DNA from: Nocardia vinacea NBRC 16497
GTDB lineage: Bacteria; Actinomycetota; Actinomycetes; Mycobacteriales; Mycobacteriaceae
Direction: 5' to 3'
DNA: 64,000 nucleotides
NCBI RefSeq assembly: GCF_000308835.1
Contig: NZ_BAGN01000422.1
Coordinates: 1-64,000 of the forward strand
The notes beneath the pieces are model-generated. The model saw only the letters and a list, made by a program, of their open reading frames with translations, did not search any database and had not been told where the DNA came from. Of the stretch, positions 18,457 to 27,094 are shown one piece after another (the stretch's first letter is position 1; every line of letters starts with the position of its first letter). A program made the translations under genes and the position numbers.

Positions 18457-19521
18457 ATGACTTCAGGACTCGACGAGGTGCGGTTTTCGATTCTGGACCG
18501 TTCGCGCGTCCGACGCGGACAGAGCCATCCGGAGGCACTGCGAGAGACCGTGGAGTTCGCGCGCCTGGCCGAGGATTGGGGATATCACCGGTTCTGGGTG
18601 TCGGAGCACCACAGCGTGCCCGGCGTGGCGGGCTCGGCTCCAACCGTGCTGGCCGCGGCGGCCGCCGCGGCGACTTCGCGGATCCGAATCGGGACCGGCG
18701 GGGTGATGCTGCCGAACCATCAACCATTGGTCGTTGCCGAGCAATTCGGTGTCCTGGAATCGCTGTACCCGGGGCGGATCGATATGGGGCTCGGGCGCTC
18801 GGTGGGTTTCACCGATGGCGTGCGACGGGCGCTCGGACACGGCAAGAGCGATGCCGACGATTTCGATCAGCAGCTCACCGATGTTCTCGAATACTTCACG
18901 CGCGGCAAGTCGGGTGTGCACGCTTGGCCTGCGGAGGGCTTGCGGGTACCCGCATTCCTGCTGGCGACCGGCTCCGGTGCGGAGCGGGCTGCGCGTTTCG
19001 GCTTGCCGCTGGTCATCACCTCGATCGGCGGACCGGACCGCATGGTCGAGGCGATCGACCGCTATCGCGTGCAATTCCGTCCGACGCCATGGGGATCCGA
19101 ACCGTATGTCGTCGTATCCGGTGCGGTGGTGATCGCCGATTCGACCGAGGAAGCGCATCGGCTGTTGCTGCCCGAGGCGTGGTCGAGCGCGTACTCCCGT
19201 ACGCGCGGTGAGTTTCCAGTGCTGATTCCGCCCGCGGAGATCGAATCCATGACGATGACCGACCGGGAACGCCGGATCTTCGACGAGGCGCTGCGCAACC
19301 ATATCCACGGCACCGAGGACGAGGTCGCGGAGGCATTGGAAGCCTTGGTCGCACGCACCGGTGCGGACGAAATCCTCGTCCACACAAGCACTTACGACCG
19401 CCCCGCGCGGCTGGACTCACATCGCAGACTCGCGCAGCTGCGCTTGTCCACCCCACCGGCTGCCGTCCCCGAGCCGGAACGTCAATCCCGCTTCGGGAAT
19501 AGGACTTCCGCGGCGGCGTAG
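18457..19521 (+). CDS. LLM-class flavin-dependent oxidoreductase (MsnO8-like)
   Basis: A 354-residue luciferase-like monooxygenase: LAEDWGYHRFWVSEHHS near the N-terminus, SRIRIGTGGVMLPNH, and YPGRIDMGLGRSVGFT. The HHS and GLGR motifs are those of the MsnO8/bacterial luciferase alpha-like group (F420 or FMNH2 dependent). ATG 18457 is used; the frame is open upstream but with no ribosome site. Its last 40 bp overlap the 3' end of the convergent HadAB-like gene. Substrate unknown. Confidence 0.88.
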   Translation: MTSGLDEVRFSILDRSRVRRGQSHPEALRETVEFARLAEDWGYHRFWVSEHHSVPGVAGSAPTVLAAAAAAATSRIRIGTGGVMLPNHQPLVVAEQFGVLESLYPGRIDMGLGRSVGFTDGVRRALGHGKSDADDFDQQLTDVLEYFTRGKSGVHAWPAEGLRVPAFLLATGSGAERAARFGLPLVITSIGGPDRMVEAIDRYRVQFRPTPWGSEPYVVVSGAVVIADSTEEAHRLLLPEAWSSAYSRTRGEFPVLIPPAEIESMTMTDRERRIFDEALRNHIHGTEDEVAEALEALVARTGADEILVHTSTYDRPARLDSHRRLAQLRLSTPPAAVPEPERQSRFGNRTSAAA

Positions 19522-20531
19522 CCGAAAAGCCTACGGCCGTGCGACCTTGCGTCCAGCGCGACCGTGGCCATGCGGCGATGCGGATCGAGTGAGGTTATCC
19601 GACCGCGGAATTCGATGGCGCTGGCCTGTAGCGGCGAAATATGCAGATAGTGCGTGTAATGCGCGAACTGGGCGCGGAATCGGGTGGCAGCCGCCGGATC
19701 ACCGAGCCAGCCACCGAGGTATCCGGCGGCCAGGCCGAGTTTGAGCATGCCGGGGGCGACGACGGTCGGCAGACCGGTCGCGTCGGCGGCCTGCTCACTG
19801 AACAGCACCGGATTGGTATCACCGGTTACCCCGGCATAGTTGACCAGATCACCGCGCGACAGATGTACGACCCGGGCCGGCAACTCCGTACCGACCGAAA
19901 GTGATTCGAAATCGACCGTGGTGCGCGGTGTGCGGGGCGAGATCGGTGCCACGATACCGTCGCCCTCGCCCGGGACAATGACGCCGGTCGTACCCGGTGC
20001 ATCGGGGGAGTGCATGGCGATCCGGCCGACCCGCTCCGATCCCGGGCCCTCGGGCCCGGTGCGTACCAACAGCGCCGTCGACCCGGTCTGCACCACCGCG
20101 CCGTGCTGATCGGTCAATACGCTCTTGACCGCGAGCACGTCGTAATCGGCGAAATTCCGAAATGATTCGAAATAGACATCACAGGTGATCCGGTCGCCGG
20201 CGACCAGCGGCCTGCCGATATCGAGCACCTGGTCCGCGTGCAGAATCCGGTGCGAATCGTAGCCGGTGATGAGGGTATCGAGTATTTCGCGGTGGACCCG
20301 GAGCAGGATTATCGAGGCGAATGTGGGCGGGGCGATCAAACCGTCGAAGCCGAGTTGCGCGGCCGCCGCCTCATTCCAATGTGCGGGGTGGAAATCCTGT
20401 ATCGCGCGGGCGAATTCACGGATCTTTTCCCGGCCGACCTCGTAGGTGGTGGCCGATCGATATCGATGGTCGAGCAATGCGCGGGCCCGGTCGGCCGGGT
20501 CGGCAGCGGCATCGACGGCGCTGTTGTTCAT
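19482..20531 (-). CDS. HadA/HadB-fused dehydratase paralogue lacking the catalytic His
   Basis: A 349-residue double hot-dog protein, clearly paralogous to the product of 5401-6462 (YEVGREKIREFARA, LIAPPTF, LSRGDLVNYAGV shared). In the hydratase-2 motif the sequence is GDTNPVL: the Asp stays but the catalytic His is Leu243, and the following GLPTVVAPG replaces GLPGVVSHG. The C-terminal half should therefore be catalytically impaired, and it may serve in acyl binding or as a structural partner. ATG 20531 has GGAG upstream. It overlaps the convergent oxidoreductase gene by 40 bp and lies 32 bp downstream of the YdcF-like gene on the same strand. Confidence 0.83.
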   Translation of the reverse strand: MNNSAVDAAADPADRARALLDHRYRSATTYEVGREKIREFARAIQDFHPAHWNEAAAAQLGFDGLIAPPTFASIILLRVHREILDTLITGYDSHRILHADQVLDIGRPLVAGDRITCDVYFESFRNFADYDVLAVKSVLTDQHGAVVQTGSTALLVRTGPEGPGSERVGRIAMHSPDAPGTTGVIVPGEGDGIVAPISPRTPRTTVDFESLSVGTELPARVVHLSRGDLVNYAGVTGDTNPVLFSEQAADATGLPTVVAPGMLKLGLAAGYLGGWLGDPAAATRFRAQFAHYTHYLHISPLQASAIEFRGRITSLDPHRRMATVALDARSHGRRLFGYAAAEVLFPKRD

Positions 20532-20563
20532 ATTCGCTCCTGTGTTGCGGGATGTGGTGCTGC

Positions 20564-21214
20564 TCAGGATCTGGGCCCGAACTCCCAAACGAGCGGCGGT
20601 ACCTTTTCGGGAGTGACCGTGGCGACGACGGCTACTCCCGCATCGCCGAAAAGGGCTGCGGCCCGGTCGATATGGTCGGCGGAGGTCACCACGACGGCGT
20701 CGCGCATGCCGATATCGCGCATGATTCGAGCCGAACGTTCGGCATTCTGGGCGGTCGACACCGCCTCGGCCTCGATATGGACGCGCTCGGCCGGAATGCC
20801 GTGTCCGATAAGCCAATCCGCCATTGCCTGCGCTTCGGTGACTCCGCTGCGCGGATTGCCGCCGGTCACGATGATCGGGGACAGGGGAGCCAGCAGGGCC
20901 TGCACATACCCGGCGTGCAGTCGACTGATCAACTCCGGTCGCATTTCGCCGTCGGGGAGCAGTCCGTACCCGAGCACCACGATCGCGGTCTGCGGTCCGC
21001 GGAAGCCGAGCGGCTGTGCCGACGGTGCGGGTTCGGTTGGCGGCCAACCGAACAGCGTCCCCTGTGGCTGCTCGGCCGAGCAGCCCACATCCGCGACCGC
21101 GGACGGGCTGTGCAGCAATGCCGCCGCCACCGTCGCGGCGCCGAGCAGGGTCCCCGCGGTCATCCGGGCGATGCCGCGGCCGAAGCGGACGGTGGATTCG
21201 ATCGGATCGAACAT
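20564..21214 (-). CDS. YdcF/DUF218 family protein, exported or membrane-anchored
   Basis: A 216-residue protein. Residues about 12-35 form a signal or TM segment (ARMTAGTLLGAATVAAALL). The DUF218 domain follows: TAIVVLGYGL, SPIIVTGGNPRSGVTEAQAMADWL and AERVHIEAEAVSTAQNAERSARI, matching the YdcF/SanA pattern. The family is linked to envelope and vancomycin phenotypes (SanA) with uncertain chemistry. ATG 21214 is preferred, with GGAG 8 nt upstream, over ATG 21229, which lacks one. Confidence 0.87.
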   Translation of the reverse strand: MFDPIESTVRFGRGIARMTAGTLLGAATVAAALLHSPSAVADVGCSAEQPQGTLFGWPPTEPAPSAQPLGFRGPQTAIVVLGYGLLPDGEMRPELISRLHAGYVQALLAPLSPIIVTGGNPRSGVTEAQAMADWLIGHGIPAERVHIEAEAVSTAQNAERSARIMRDIGMRDAVVVTSADHIDRAAALFGDAGVAVVATVTPEKVPPLVWEFGPRS

Positions 21215-21460
21215 GGCAGCTCCACTCATTAGCCGTCGGGTGGCCGACGACGGCGGGAAAACGTGGAACCATGGTCGTCCCAAATGTTCCGAATTTATCG
21301 TGATCCGTTGGTGATCTGGATAACTCACCGAATTGGATCGCGCGAATTGTGGCAGGCACTGCGGCGCCGGAAAACCGTGATTGTGCCGCAACCCCAACGG
21401 AGACAAAGCCGTTTGGTGAGGTATCCAGTTACCTTGCCGTCCCATGGGTTTCACCGACAC

Positions 21461-21497
21461 CCGGCTTTAGCGTTGGCGCAGTTTCAGTGCCGTCGAC
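21461..21497 (+). promoter_or_regulatory. 37-bp conserved upstream element, copy A (lipase)
   Basis: The core is TTTAGCGTTGGCGCAGTTTC, followed by a similarly conserved tail. It matches copy B (29176-29212) at 34 of 37 positions and lies 54 bp before the lipase ATG. The similar distance in copy B (52 bp) and the similar first codons of both genes (ATGAARCGAAGT) suggest a shared promoter or activator site for exported esterases. A CGTCGAC/CGTTGAC end is compatible with an ECF-type -10, but this is only a guess. Confidence 0.65.
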
Positions 21498-21551
21498 CGA
21501 CATACCTCGGCGCTGCGACTCGAACGCTGTCGTTCTCCAGGAAGGCATGTC

Positions 21552-22763
21552 ATGAAACGAAGTAGATGCGGTCGGTCGGTCAGCGCCGCGGTGATGATGG
21601 GCGTCTCGGTGCTCGCCATGAGTATGACCGGGGTCGCAGCCAATGCGAATCCCGATCCGGCGCCCACGGAGCAGACACTGGCCGACTACATCGCCGCGGG
21701 CCGGAAGGCGGCGCCGGTCGCTGCCGATTCCGGCAGTGCGGGCAGTTCGGGTTCGGCCTGCACCTCGGGTAGCGGTGCGGGATCGGGCAATGGCTCCGGT
21801 GATTGCTACGGCGGCTCGGGCAGCAGCTCCGGATCATCGGGCGGATATGCCAGTGACACAGTGGGTTACGGCCCGCCGAGCACAGCGTGGCTGGCCGCGT
21901 TCGGCTACGGTCTGCTGAATCCCGATGTCGCGCCGCCCGGCACCAACGACTGGAACTGCAAGCCGACCGCCGAACATCCGCGCCCGGTAGTCGCACTGCA
22001 CGGTACGTGGATGAACGCCTACAACGGATTCGCCTATATGGGCCAGCCGCTTAAGGATGCGGGCTTCTGCGTCTTCACCTTCAACTACGGTCGCTCGAAC
22101 CTGCTGGAAGGCGGCGGTCTCGGCTCGGTGCTGCCCGGTGTGATGGGCACCGGCTACATCCAGGATTCGGCCAAACAGGTCGCGGCCTTCGTCGATCGAG
22201 TACTCGCCGCGACCGGCGCGTCCGAGGTCGATATCGTCGCCCACTCGCAGGGCGGTTCGTTGGCCAACTGGTACACGAAGTTCGAGGGTGGTGCGGCCAA
22301 GGTGAAGAATCTGGTCACCTTCGGCGCCACCCACCACGGCACCAGCCTCGACGGGATAGGCGCATTGGGCCGGGCCATCAATAACTTCGGTATCGACATT
22401 CTCGGCTTCATCGAGATCTTCGTCGGTCATGCGGGCATCCAGCAGACCATCGGCTCGGATTTCGTGAACCAGCTCAACGCCAACGGCGACACCATCCCCG
22501 GCGTCGACTACACCGTGGTCGGAACTCGGTACGACGAGGTCACCAACCCCTACGACCTGACCTTCTTGAAGGCGGGTCCGGGCGTGACCGTTCACAACAT
22601 CACCCTGCAGGACGGTTGCGAACAGGACCTCTCCGACCACCTGACGATCATGTACTCGCCGCGCGCCCTGTCGATCGCGCTCAATGCGCTCGACCCGGCC
22701 GGCCATCCGAATCTGGAATGCGCCTTCAACCCGTGGTTGATCGGCGGTGGCGGCAAGTTGTGA
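21552..22763 (+). CDS. Secreted class-2 lipase with Gly/Ser-rich linker
   Basis: A 403-residue exported lipase. The signal peptide is residues 1-32 (ending ANA-N). Residues about 58-100 form a Gly/Ser-rich low-complexity linker with two Cys. The lipase domain (about 105-395) has VVALHGTW, then FCVFTFNYGRSN and nucleophile Ser232 in AHSQGG, the class-2 (PF01674) pattern. The His is probably in LSDHLTIM. Cys pairs (NWNCKP, FCVF, DGC, LECAF) suggest disulfides. The ribosome site AGGAAGG precedes the ATG. It shares its upstream element with the mycolyltransferase-like gene at 29265. Confidence 0.9.
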   Translation: MKRSRCGRSVSAAVMMGVSVLAMSMTGVAANANPDPAPTEQTLADYIAAGRKAAPVAADSGSAGSSGSACTSGSGAGSGNGSGDCYGGSGSSSGSSGGYASDTVGYGPPSTAWLAAFGYGLLNPDVAPPGTNDWNCKPTAEHPRPVVALHGTWMNAYNGFAYMGQPLKDAGFCVFTFNYGRSNLLEGGGLGSVLPGVMGTGYIQDSAKQVAAFVDRVLAATGASEVDIVAHSQGGSLANWYTKFEGGAAKVKNLVTFGATHHGTSLDGIGALGRAINNFGIDILGFIEIFVGHAGIQQTIGSDFVNQLNANGDTIPGVDYTVVGTRYDEVTNPYDLTFLKAGPGVTVHNITLQDGCEQDLSDHLTIMYSPRALSIALNALDPAGHPNLECAFNPWLIGGGGKL

Positions 22764-23119
22764 CATCCGAGTAGGCGTGCGCCGCAGCCGAACAGGACGA
22801 ACCCTGACTCCCCGAGCCTGTTCGGCGGGCGCGCCCACCGCCACGCGACCCCGTACCGGTGAAACGGATTCCTACCCCGCCTTCTGTTTTCCGGTCGGTG
22901 TAGGCGCGTGGCGGCGTGCCCACCGAGCCGATTCCGCACGATCGGCCCGGTGGGCATTCGGATGTCCGGACCCGGTGGCGGTAAACGTTCGGCAAACTTC
23001 AGGACACCCGCCGGAGATGCTGGTTCACTACTAGACGGCAGTGTGATCGGCATCACCTCGGGTGGGATCGGTAGGTCCGCCCGCGACCGCAGGCAACCGA
23101 CGAGTGAACGGAGATACCG
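22764..23119. other. 356-bp intergenic region with two hairpins, no gene
   Basis: GCCGAACAGG / CCTGTTCGGC (22787-22826; 10-bp stem, 20-nt loop) lies 23 bp after the lipase stop and is the likely terminator. TGCCCACCG / CGGTGGGCA (22917-22956; 9-bp stem, 22-nt loop) is a second structure. No ORF with coding-like third positions was seen. The VOC gene promoter must lie in the last 150 bp. Confidence 0.55.
22787..22826 (+). terminator. Hairpin terminator after secreted lipase
   Basis: Perfect 10-bp stem with a 20-nt loop beginning 23 nt after the stop codon; no T-tract. Confidence 0.45.
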
Positions 23120-23920
23120 ATGCCTGTTCGAAGCACACCTTGGCCCGAGGGCACCCCGTGTTGGGTCGACTGTCAGGTCGACGACGCGGTGAAGGCGAGC
23201 GAGTTCTACGCCGATCTGTTCGGCTGGACCATCGAAGGCGGCGGGGACGAGGCCGGCGGATATCTGATGGGGATGAAGGGCGGGCAGGCTGTCGCGGGGA
23301 TCGGCCCCAAGCCGCAGGCCGGGATGCCCTCGGTATGGACGACCTATCTCGCCGCCGATAACGCCGACGCGATTGCCGAGAAGGTGGGCGCGGCGGGCGG
23401 CCAAGTGGTCATGCCGCCCTTCGACGTGCTCGACGCCGGGCGCATGTTCATCGGGGTCGATACCGTCGGCGCGGCATTCGGCATCTGGCAGGCCCGTGCG
23501 CACAACGGCGCCGCGGTCCACAACGAGCACGGCGCCTACTGCTGGAACGAACTGCACACCCGGCAGCTCGACACCGCGAAGAAGTTCTACACCGATGTCT
23601 TCGGTTTCACCTACACCGACGTCGGCGACGGCAAGAACATGATCTACGCGATGTTCACCCCGCGCGGCGGCGAACAGCCCGCCGGCGGCATGAACGACGA
23701 CACCGTGATGCCCGGCGACCCTATGCCGAGCTACTGGCTGACCTGGTTCCAGTTCGACGATGTCGACGCCGGGTTGGCGCGGGCTGCCGAGCTCGGCGCG
23801 CAGGTACTGATGCCCGCCTCCGACTCGCCTGCCGGCCGGATGGCAATGGTCTCGGCGCCACAGGGCGAGGTGTTCGGAATCATCGACACCAACGTGACGG
23901 TAGGCGAGATGCCGCAGTAA
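23120..23920 (+). CDS. Two-domain VOC family protein (CFP30B-like)
   Basis: A 266-residue protein of two glyoxalase/VOC modules. Module 1 (about 10-125) starts with GTPCWVDCQVDD and has ASEFYADLFGW; module 2 (about 137-260) starts with GAYCWNELHTR and has KKFYTDVFGFTY. The pattern is that of the mycobacterial secreted antigen CFP30B and related 27-kDa proteins, of unknown reaction. A good ribosome site (CGGAGA) precedes the ATG. It is convergent with the Lrp-type regulator, 19 bp away. Confidence 0.9.
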   Translation: MPVRSTPWPEGTPCWVDCQVDDAVKASEFYADLFGWTIEGGGDEAGGYLMGMKGGQAVAGIGPKPQAGMPSVWTTYLAADNADAIAEKVGAAGGQVVMPPFDVLDAGRMFIGVDTVGAAFGIWQARAHNGAAVHNEHGAYCWNELHTRQLDTAKKFYTDVFGFTYTDVGDGKNMIYAMFTPRGGEQPAGGMNDDTVMPGDPMPSYWLTWFQFDDVDAGLARAAELGAQVLMPASDSPAGRMAMVSAPQGEVFGIIDTNVTVGEMPQ

Positions 23921-23939
23921 ACGACCGTTCGTCGAACGA

Positions 23940-24893
23940 CTAACGAAATATTTGGGCGTCGCGCTTGGTGTAGGAGGCGATCGGTGTGGTCTCCATGCGT
24001 TCGATGCCGTCCAGTGTGGTGATCCGCTCGGTGAGGTAGGTGTACAGCTCTGCGGAGTTGCGGAATACCGCGATCTCTATCAGATTGTGCTCGCCGGTGG
24101 TGGCGCCGATGAATGCTGCCTCGAAGTCGGAAGCCAAGGCTGTCGCCACAGTCTGGAGCTGATGCGGTACTACGCTCATCCAGATCACGCAGGAGACGGT
24201 GAAACCGAATGCGGCGGGGTCGATTTCGACGCTGAACCGCAGGATCCCGGCGCGTCGAAGCTCGTCCAGTCGACGCCGGATCGCTGTTTCGGACCAGCCG
24301 ATGCGGCGGGCGAGATCGGGGTAGGCGGTACGGCCGTCGAGCGAAAGGGCGGCGAGCAGCCGGTGGTCGAGCTCGGTCAGCGATAAAGACTGTGTCGCGG
24401 CGGTATCCGGTGGTTGCAGTGCCTCGATTTGCGCGGTGGTCAGCGCGCAGGTGCGGCCGCGCCAGCGGCGGTTCATGAAGTGGTGCAGGAGCCGGTGCGC
24501 GGAGATATCGAGGACATCGCCGTGTCGGGCGAGTCCGGCCAGCGGTGCCGGGCCGTCGTCGGGAATGCGGAAGATGCACACGATTTCGGTACCGCTGTCC
24601 ACCACGGTCACCCAGGCGGTGTCCGGTCGCTGGGCGAGGGCGCGAGCCAGCGTGGTGGCGGCGCTGGCTCGCACCGTGATTCGGACGATCCACTCGGCGG
24701 TCGCGATCGGCCCCGGGGCGGCGACGCCGGTGACTCGGACGAGTCCGTTGGTGCGCAGGCGGCCGTACCGACGGGCCACGGTGCGCGAGGAAACCCCCAG
24801 TACCTGGGCGATTGTGCTGTATGCGGCGCGGCCGTCGATCTGTAGTGCGTGCAGCAGTTGCAGGTCGAGATCGTCGAGGGTGTCCGAATCCAC
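23940..24893 (-). CDS. Two-repeat Lrp/AsnC family regulator
   Basis: A 317-residue fused regulator with two AsnC-type halves. The first HTH (about residues 5-60) contains DLDLQLLHALQIDGRAAYSTIA and VSSRTVARRYGRL; the second (about 170-225) contains LDHRLLAALSLDGRTAYPDLA and WSETAIRRRLDEL. Each is followed by an AsnC ligand domain, the last ending near TTPIASYTKRDAQIF. Such double proteins bind DNA as pseudo-dimers. It is divergent from the VOC/esterase operon, with an imperfect inverted repeat between them, so it probably controls that operon. Confidence 0.9.
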   Translation of the reverse strand: MDSDTLDDLDLQLLHALQIDGRAAYSTIAQVLGVSSRTVARRYGRLRTNGLVRVTGVAAPGPIATAEWIVRITVRASAATTLARALAQRPDTAWVTVVDSGTEIVCIFRIPDDGPAPLAGLARHGDVLDISAHRLLHHFMNRRWRGRTCALTTAQIEALQPPDTAATQSLSLTELDHRLLAALSLDGRTAYPDLARRIGWSETAIRRRLDELRRAGILRFSVEIDPAAFGFTVSCVIWMSVVPHQLQTVATALASDFEAAFIGATTGEHNLIEIAVFRNSAELYTYLTERITTLDGIERMETTPIASYTKRDAQIFR

Positions 24894-24923
24894 CCGATCA
24901 GGGTAGATAGATGTCCGAAAACG

Positions 24924-24955
24924 GCGTCGACCGCCCGATAAGCGGTCTTCGACGC
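24924..24955. promoter_or_regulatory. Imperfect inverted repeat in Lrp/VOC divergent region
   Basis: GCGTCGACCGC pairs with GCGGTCTTCGACGC apart from a 3-nt bulge, placed between the Lrp-type regulator and the divergent VOC-esterase operon (start 24979). Candidate operator for the regulator, by position only. Confidence 0.4.
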
Positions 24956-24978
24956 TGTGTTTCAGCAGGCTCGTTCAC

Positions 24979-25859
24979 ATGAACGACGACATGGGCCGGC
25001 GGTACATCGGAGCCATCCACCACACGGGTCTCAAGGGCAGTGATTTCGATGCGATGACGAATAGATTCCGGTCCTTCGGATTCACCTTGACGCCGCGGTC
25101 GCGACACTGATGGGCCAGCAGCCGGGTGAACCGGCGATTCTGGGGTGCACCGCCAACGAATGCGCGGTGTTCGGCGGCTCGTACATCGAATTGTTCGGCA
25201 TCGTCGATGCCGCCGCGCCGGACCCCTGGCACGCGAAGCCGCTGCCGGATGGATTCCGGATTCTCAATCTGGAGACCGACGACGCCGCTGTGCTCAGCGC
25301 GCGGCTCATCGAAGCCGGGCTCCCCGCTTCCGGTGTGCTCGAGCTGGAACGTGACGTGGACACCGAGGACGGCGTGCGGACCATGCGCGCCCGCACGGTG
25401 CACATCGACCCGCGCAGCACGTCCGAGGGTCTGCTCGGCATCTCCCAGCACCTGACCCGCGAATATGTGCACCAGCCACGGTATCTCGACCATCCGAACG
25501 GGGCGCGCGGGATCGCGGCGGTGACGATCGTGGCCGCCGACACCGAGTTCGACGAGATCGTCGACCGCTACCGCCGCATCATCGCGGTCGATCCGACCAC
25601 CGAGGGTTCGTTGACGGTGTTGGCGCGCAAAGAGGTTCGACTGGAGTTCGTTCGGGCGTCGGACGCCGGCCAGGTGCTGCCCGGCGAGCCGGTGCCTGCG
25701 TCGTCGTACTTCGCGGCGATGACCATTCGGGTCGATGATGTCGACCACGCGCGCCGGATTGTGGAAAGCGGTGGCACGCCGACCCGCACGATCGCGGCGG
25801 GGTTCTTTGTGTCCGCGCGCGACGCATACGGCGCCGGACTGACATTCGTCGCGCAATGA
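24979..25859 (+). pseudogene. VOC/glyoxalase-like protein split by a frameshift
   Basis: Translation from ATG 24979 gives a typical VOC N-terminus (YIGAIHHTGLKGSDFDAMTNRF) but stops at TGA 25108-25110 after 43 codons. The protein continues in the next frame from ATG 25110 (249 residues: GQQPGEPAILGCTANECAVFGGSYIELFGIVD, then a second VOC half). Inserting one base just before the stop joins the two into a glyoxalase-like (PF13468-type) protein of about 293 residues. The junction is TGATG, so reinitiation could still make the C-terminal piece. It may be a real mutation or a sequencing error. The esterase gene follows with ATGA overlap, so its translation may depend on the second ORF. Confidence 0.75.
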
Positions 25860-27070
25860 TCGTCGAGACTGCCACGGGCAAGGTCAGGGGGAGTGTCGTC
25901 GGTGCGGTAACCGCATTCCGCGGTATCCCTTTCGCGACTGCCGAGCGGTTCGGCGCGCCGCGCGCTCCGGCGCCATGGCCGGGCATCCGCGACAGCGTCG
26001 AGATCGGCCCGGCCGCACCGCAGTTGGCGTCACGGCTGGAGCGCGTCATGGGTCGGTTCACGGTTGCCCAGGCGGAGGACTGCCTGTCACTGAACGTTTG
26101 GGCACCGGCCGGGGCCGGTCATCCGGTGCTGGTTTTCCTGCACGGCGGCGGATTCACCAGCGGCTCGGGCGGATTGGCCTGGTACGACGGTGCGGAATTG
26201 GCCGAGCACGGCGACATCGTGGTCGTGACGATCAACTATCGGCTCGGTGTTCTCGGATATCTCTGCCTGCCCGGGGTGAGCGAAGGCAATCTCGGATTGC
26301 TCGACCAACTGGCCGCACTGGAGTGGGTGCGGGACAACATCGCCGCGTTCGGCGGGGATCCGGCGCAGGTCACCGTTGCCGGGCAATCCGGCGGGGCGCT
26401 GTCGATTCTCGCGATACTGGCCGCAACCGCCGGACCTTTCCGGCGTGCGATCCTGCAGAGCACACCTGCGGGTATGCCGCCCGCGTCACCCGAGGACGCG
26501 GTGGCTGCTGGGCGAATGCTGTTGAGCGAGTTGGGTCTTGCGCCGGACGAGCAGCGTCGATTGTTCGACGTTCCGGTGGCCGAGCTGCTCTCGGCGCAGT
26601 ATGCGGTCGCGGCGCGGGTCGGTGGTGCGGCTCCGCCGTATCAGCTGGTCGCCGATGGTGTTCTCGTCAGCGACGACTTGGTGCGGTCGGTCTCTGCGGC
26701 GGACATCGAGGTCCTGCTGGGAACGACAAAGGACGAGGCGGCGGCGATGGTCGCCGACGCGGCCGACGCCGTGACCCACCAACTGTTCCGTGCTCCCACC
26801 TTGCGTTTGGCAGAAATCCTTGCCGCGCAAGGAAATAGCGCATGGCTCTACCGATTCGACTGGCATCCCGCGGCCAGCCCCTTCGGCGCCTGTCACTGCT
26901 TGGAACTGCCGTTCCTGCTCGGTAGTGCGGCAGCGTGGGCGCACGCACCGATGCTCATGGGCGAGCGGCCGCAGTCCCTGGTCGAGGACATGCGCGAGCG
27001 CTGGATCGGCTTCATCCGCCACGGCGACCCCGGCTGGTCCCGCGCCACCGAACACCACATGAACGCCTGA
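25856..27070 (+). CDS. Carboxylesterase type B family protein (short form)
   Basis: A 404-residue alpha/beta hydrolase of the type B carboxylesterase family. Seen: TGKVRGSVVGAVTAFRGIPFA at the N-terminus, EDCLSLNVWAP, FLHGGGFTSGSG (oxyanion hole), nucleophile Ser178 in AGQSGG, and His347 in GACHCLELPF. The family is usually about 500 residues; this one is shorter, missing much of the central lid. No signal peptide, so cytoplasmic. It overlaps the upstream VOC ORF by 4 bp and is followed after 24 bp by membrane protein genes in the same direction. Confidence 0.88.
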   Translation: MIVETATGKVRGSVVGAVTAFRGIPFATAERFGAPRAPAPWPGIRDSVEIGPAAPQLASRLERVMGRFTVAQAEDCLSLNVWAPAGAGHPVLVFLHGGGFTSGSGGLAWYDGAELAEHGDIVVVTINYRLGVLGYLCLPGVSEGNLGLLDQLAALEWVRDNIAAFGGDPAQVTVAGQSGGALSILAILAATAGPFRRAILQSTPAGMPPASPEDAVAAGRMLLSELGLAPDEQRRLFDVPVAELLSAQYAVAARVGGAAPPYQLVADGVLVSDDLVRSVSAADIEVLLGTTKDEAAAMVADAADAVTHQLFRAPTLRLAEILAAQGNSAWLYRFDWHPAASPFGACHCLELPFLLGSAAAWAHAPMLMGERPQSLVEDMRERWIGFIRHGDPGWSRATEHHMNA

Positions 27071-27094
27071 CGAGTTCCTGCCGAAGGACACGAT

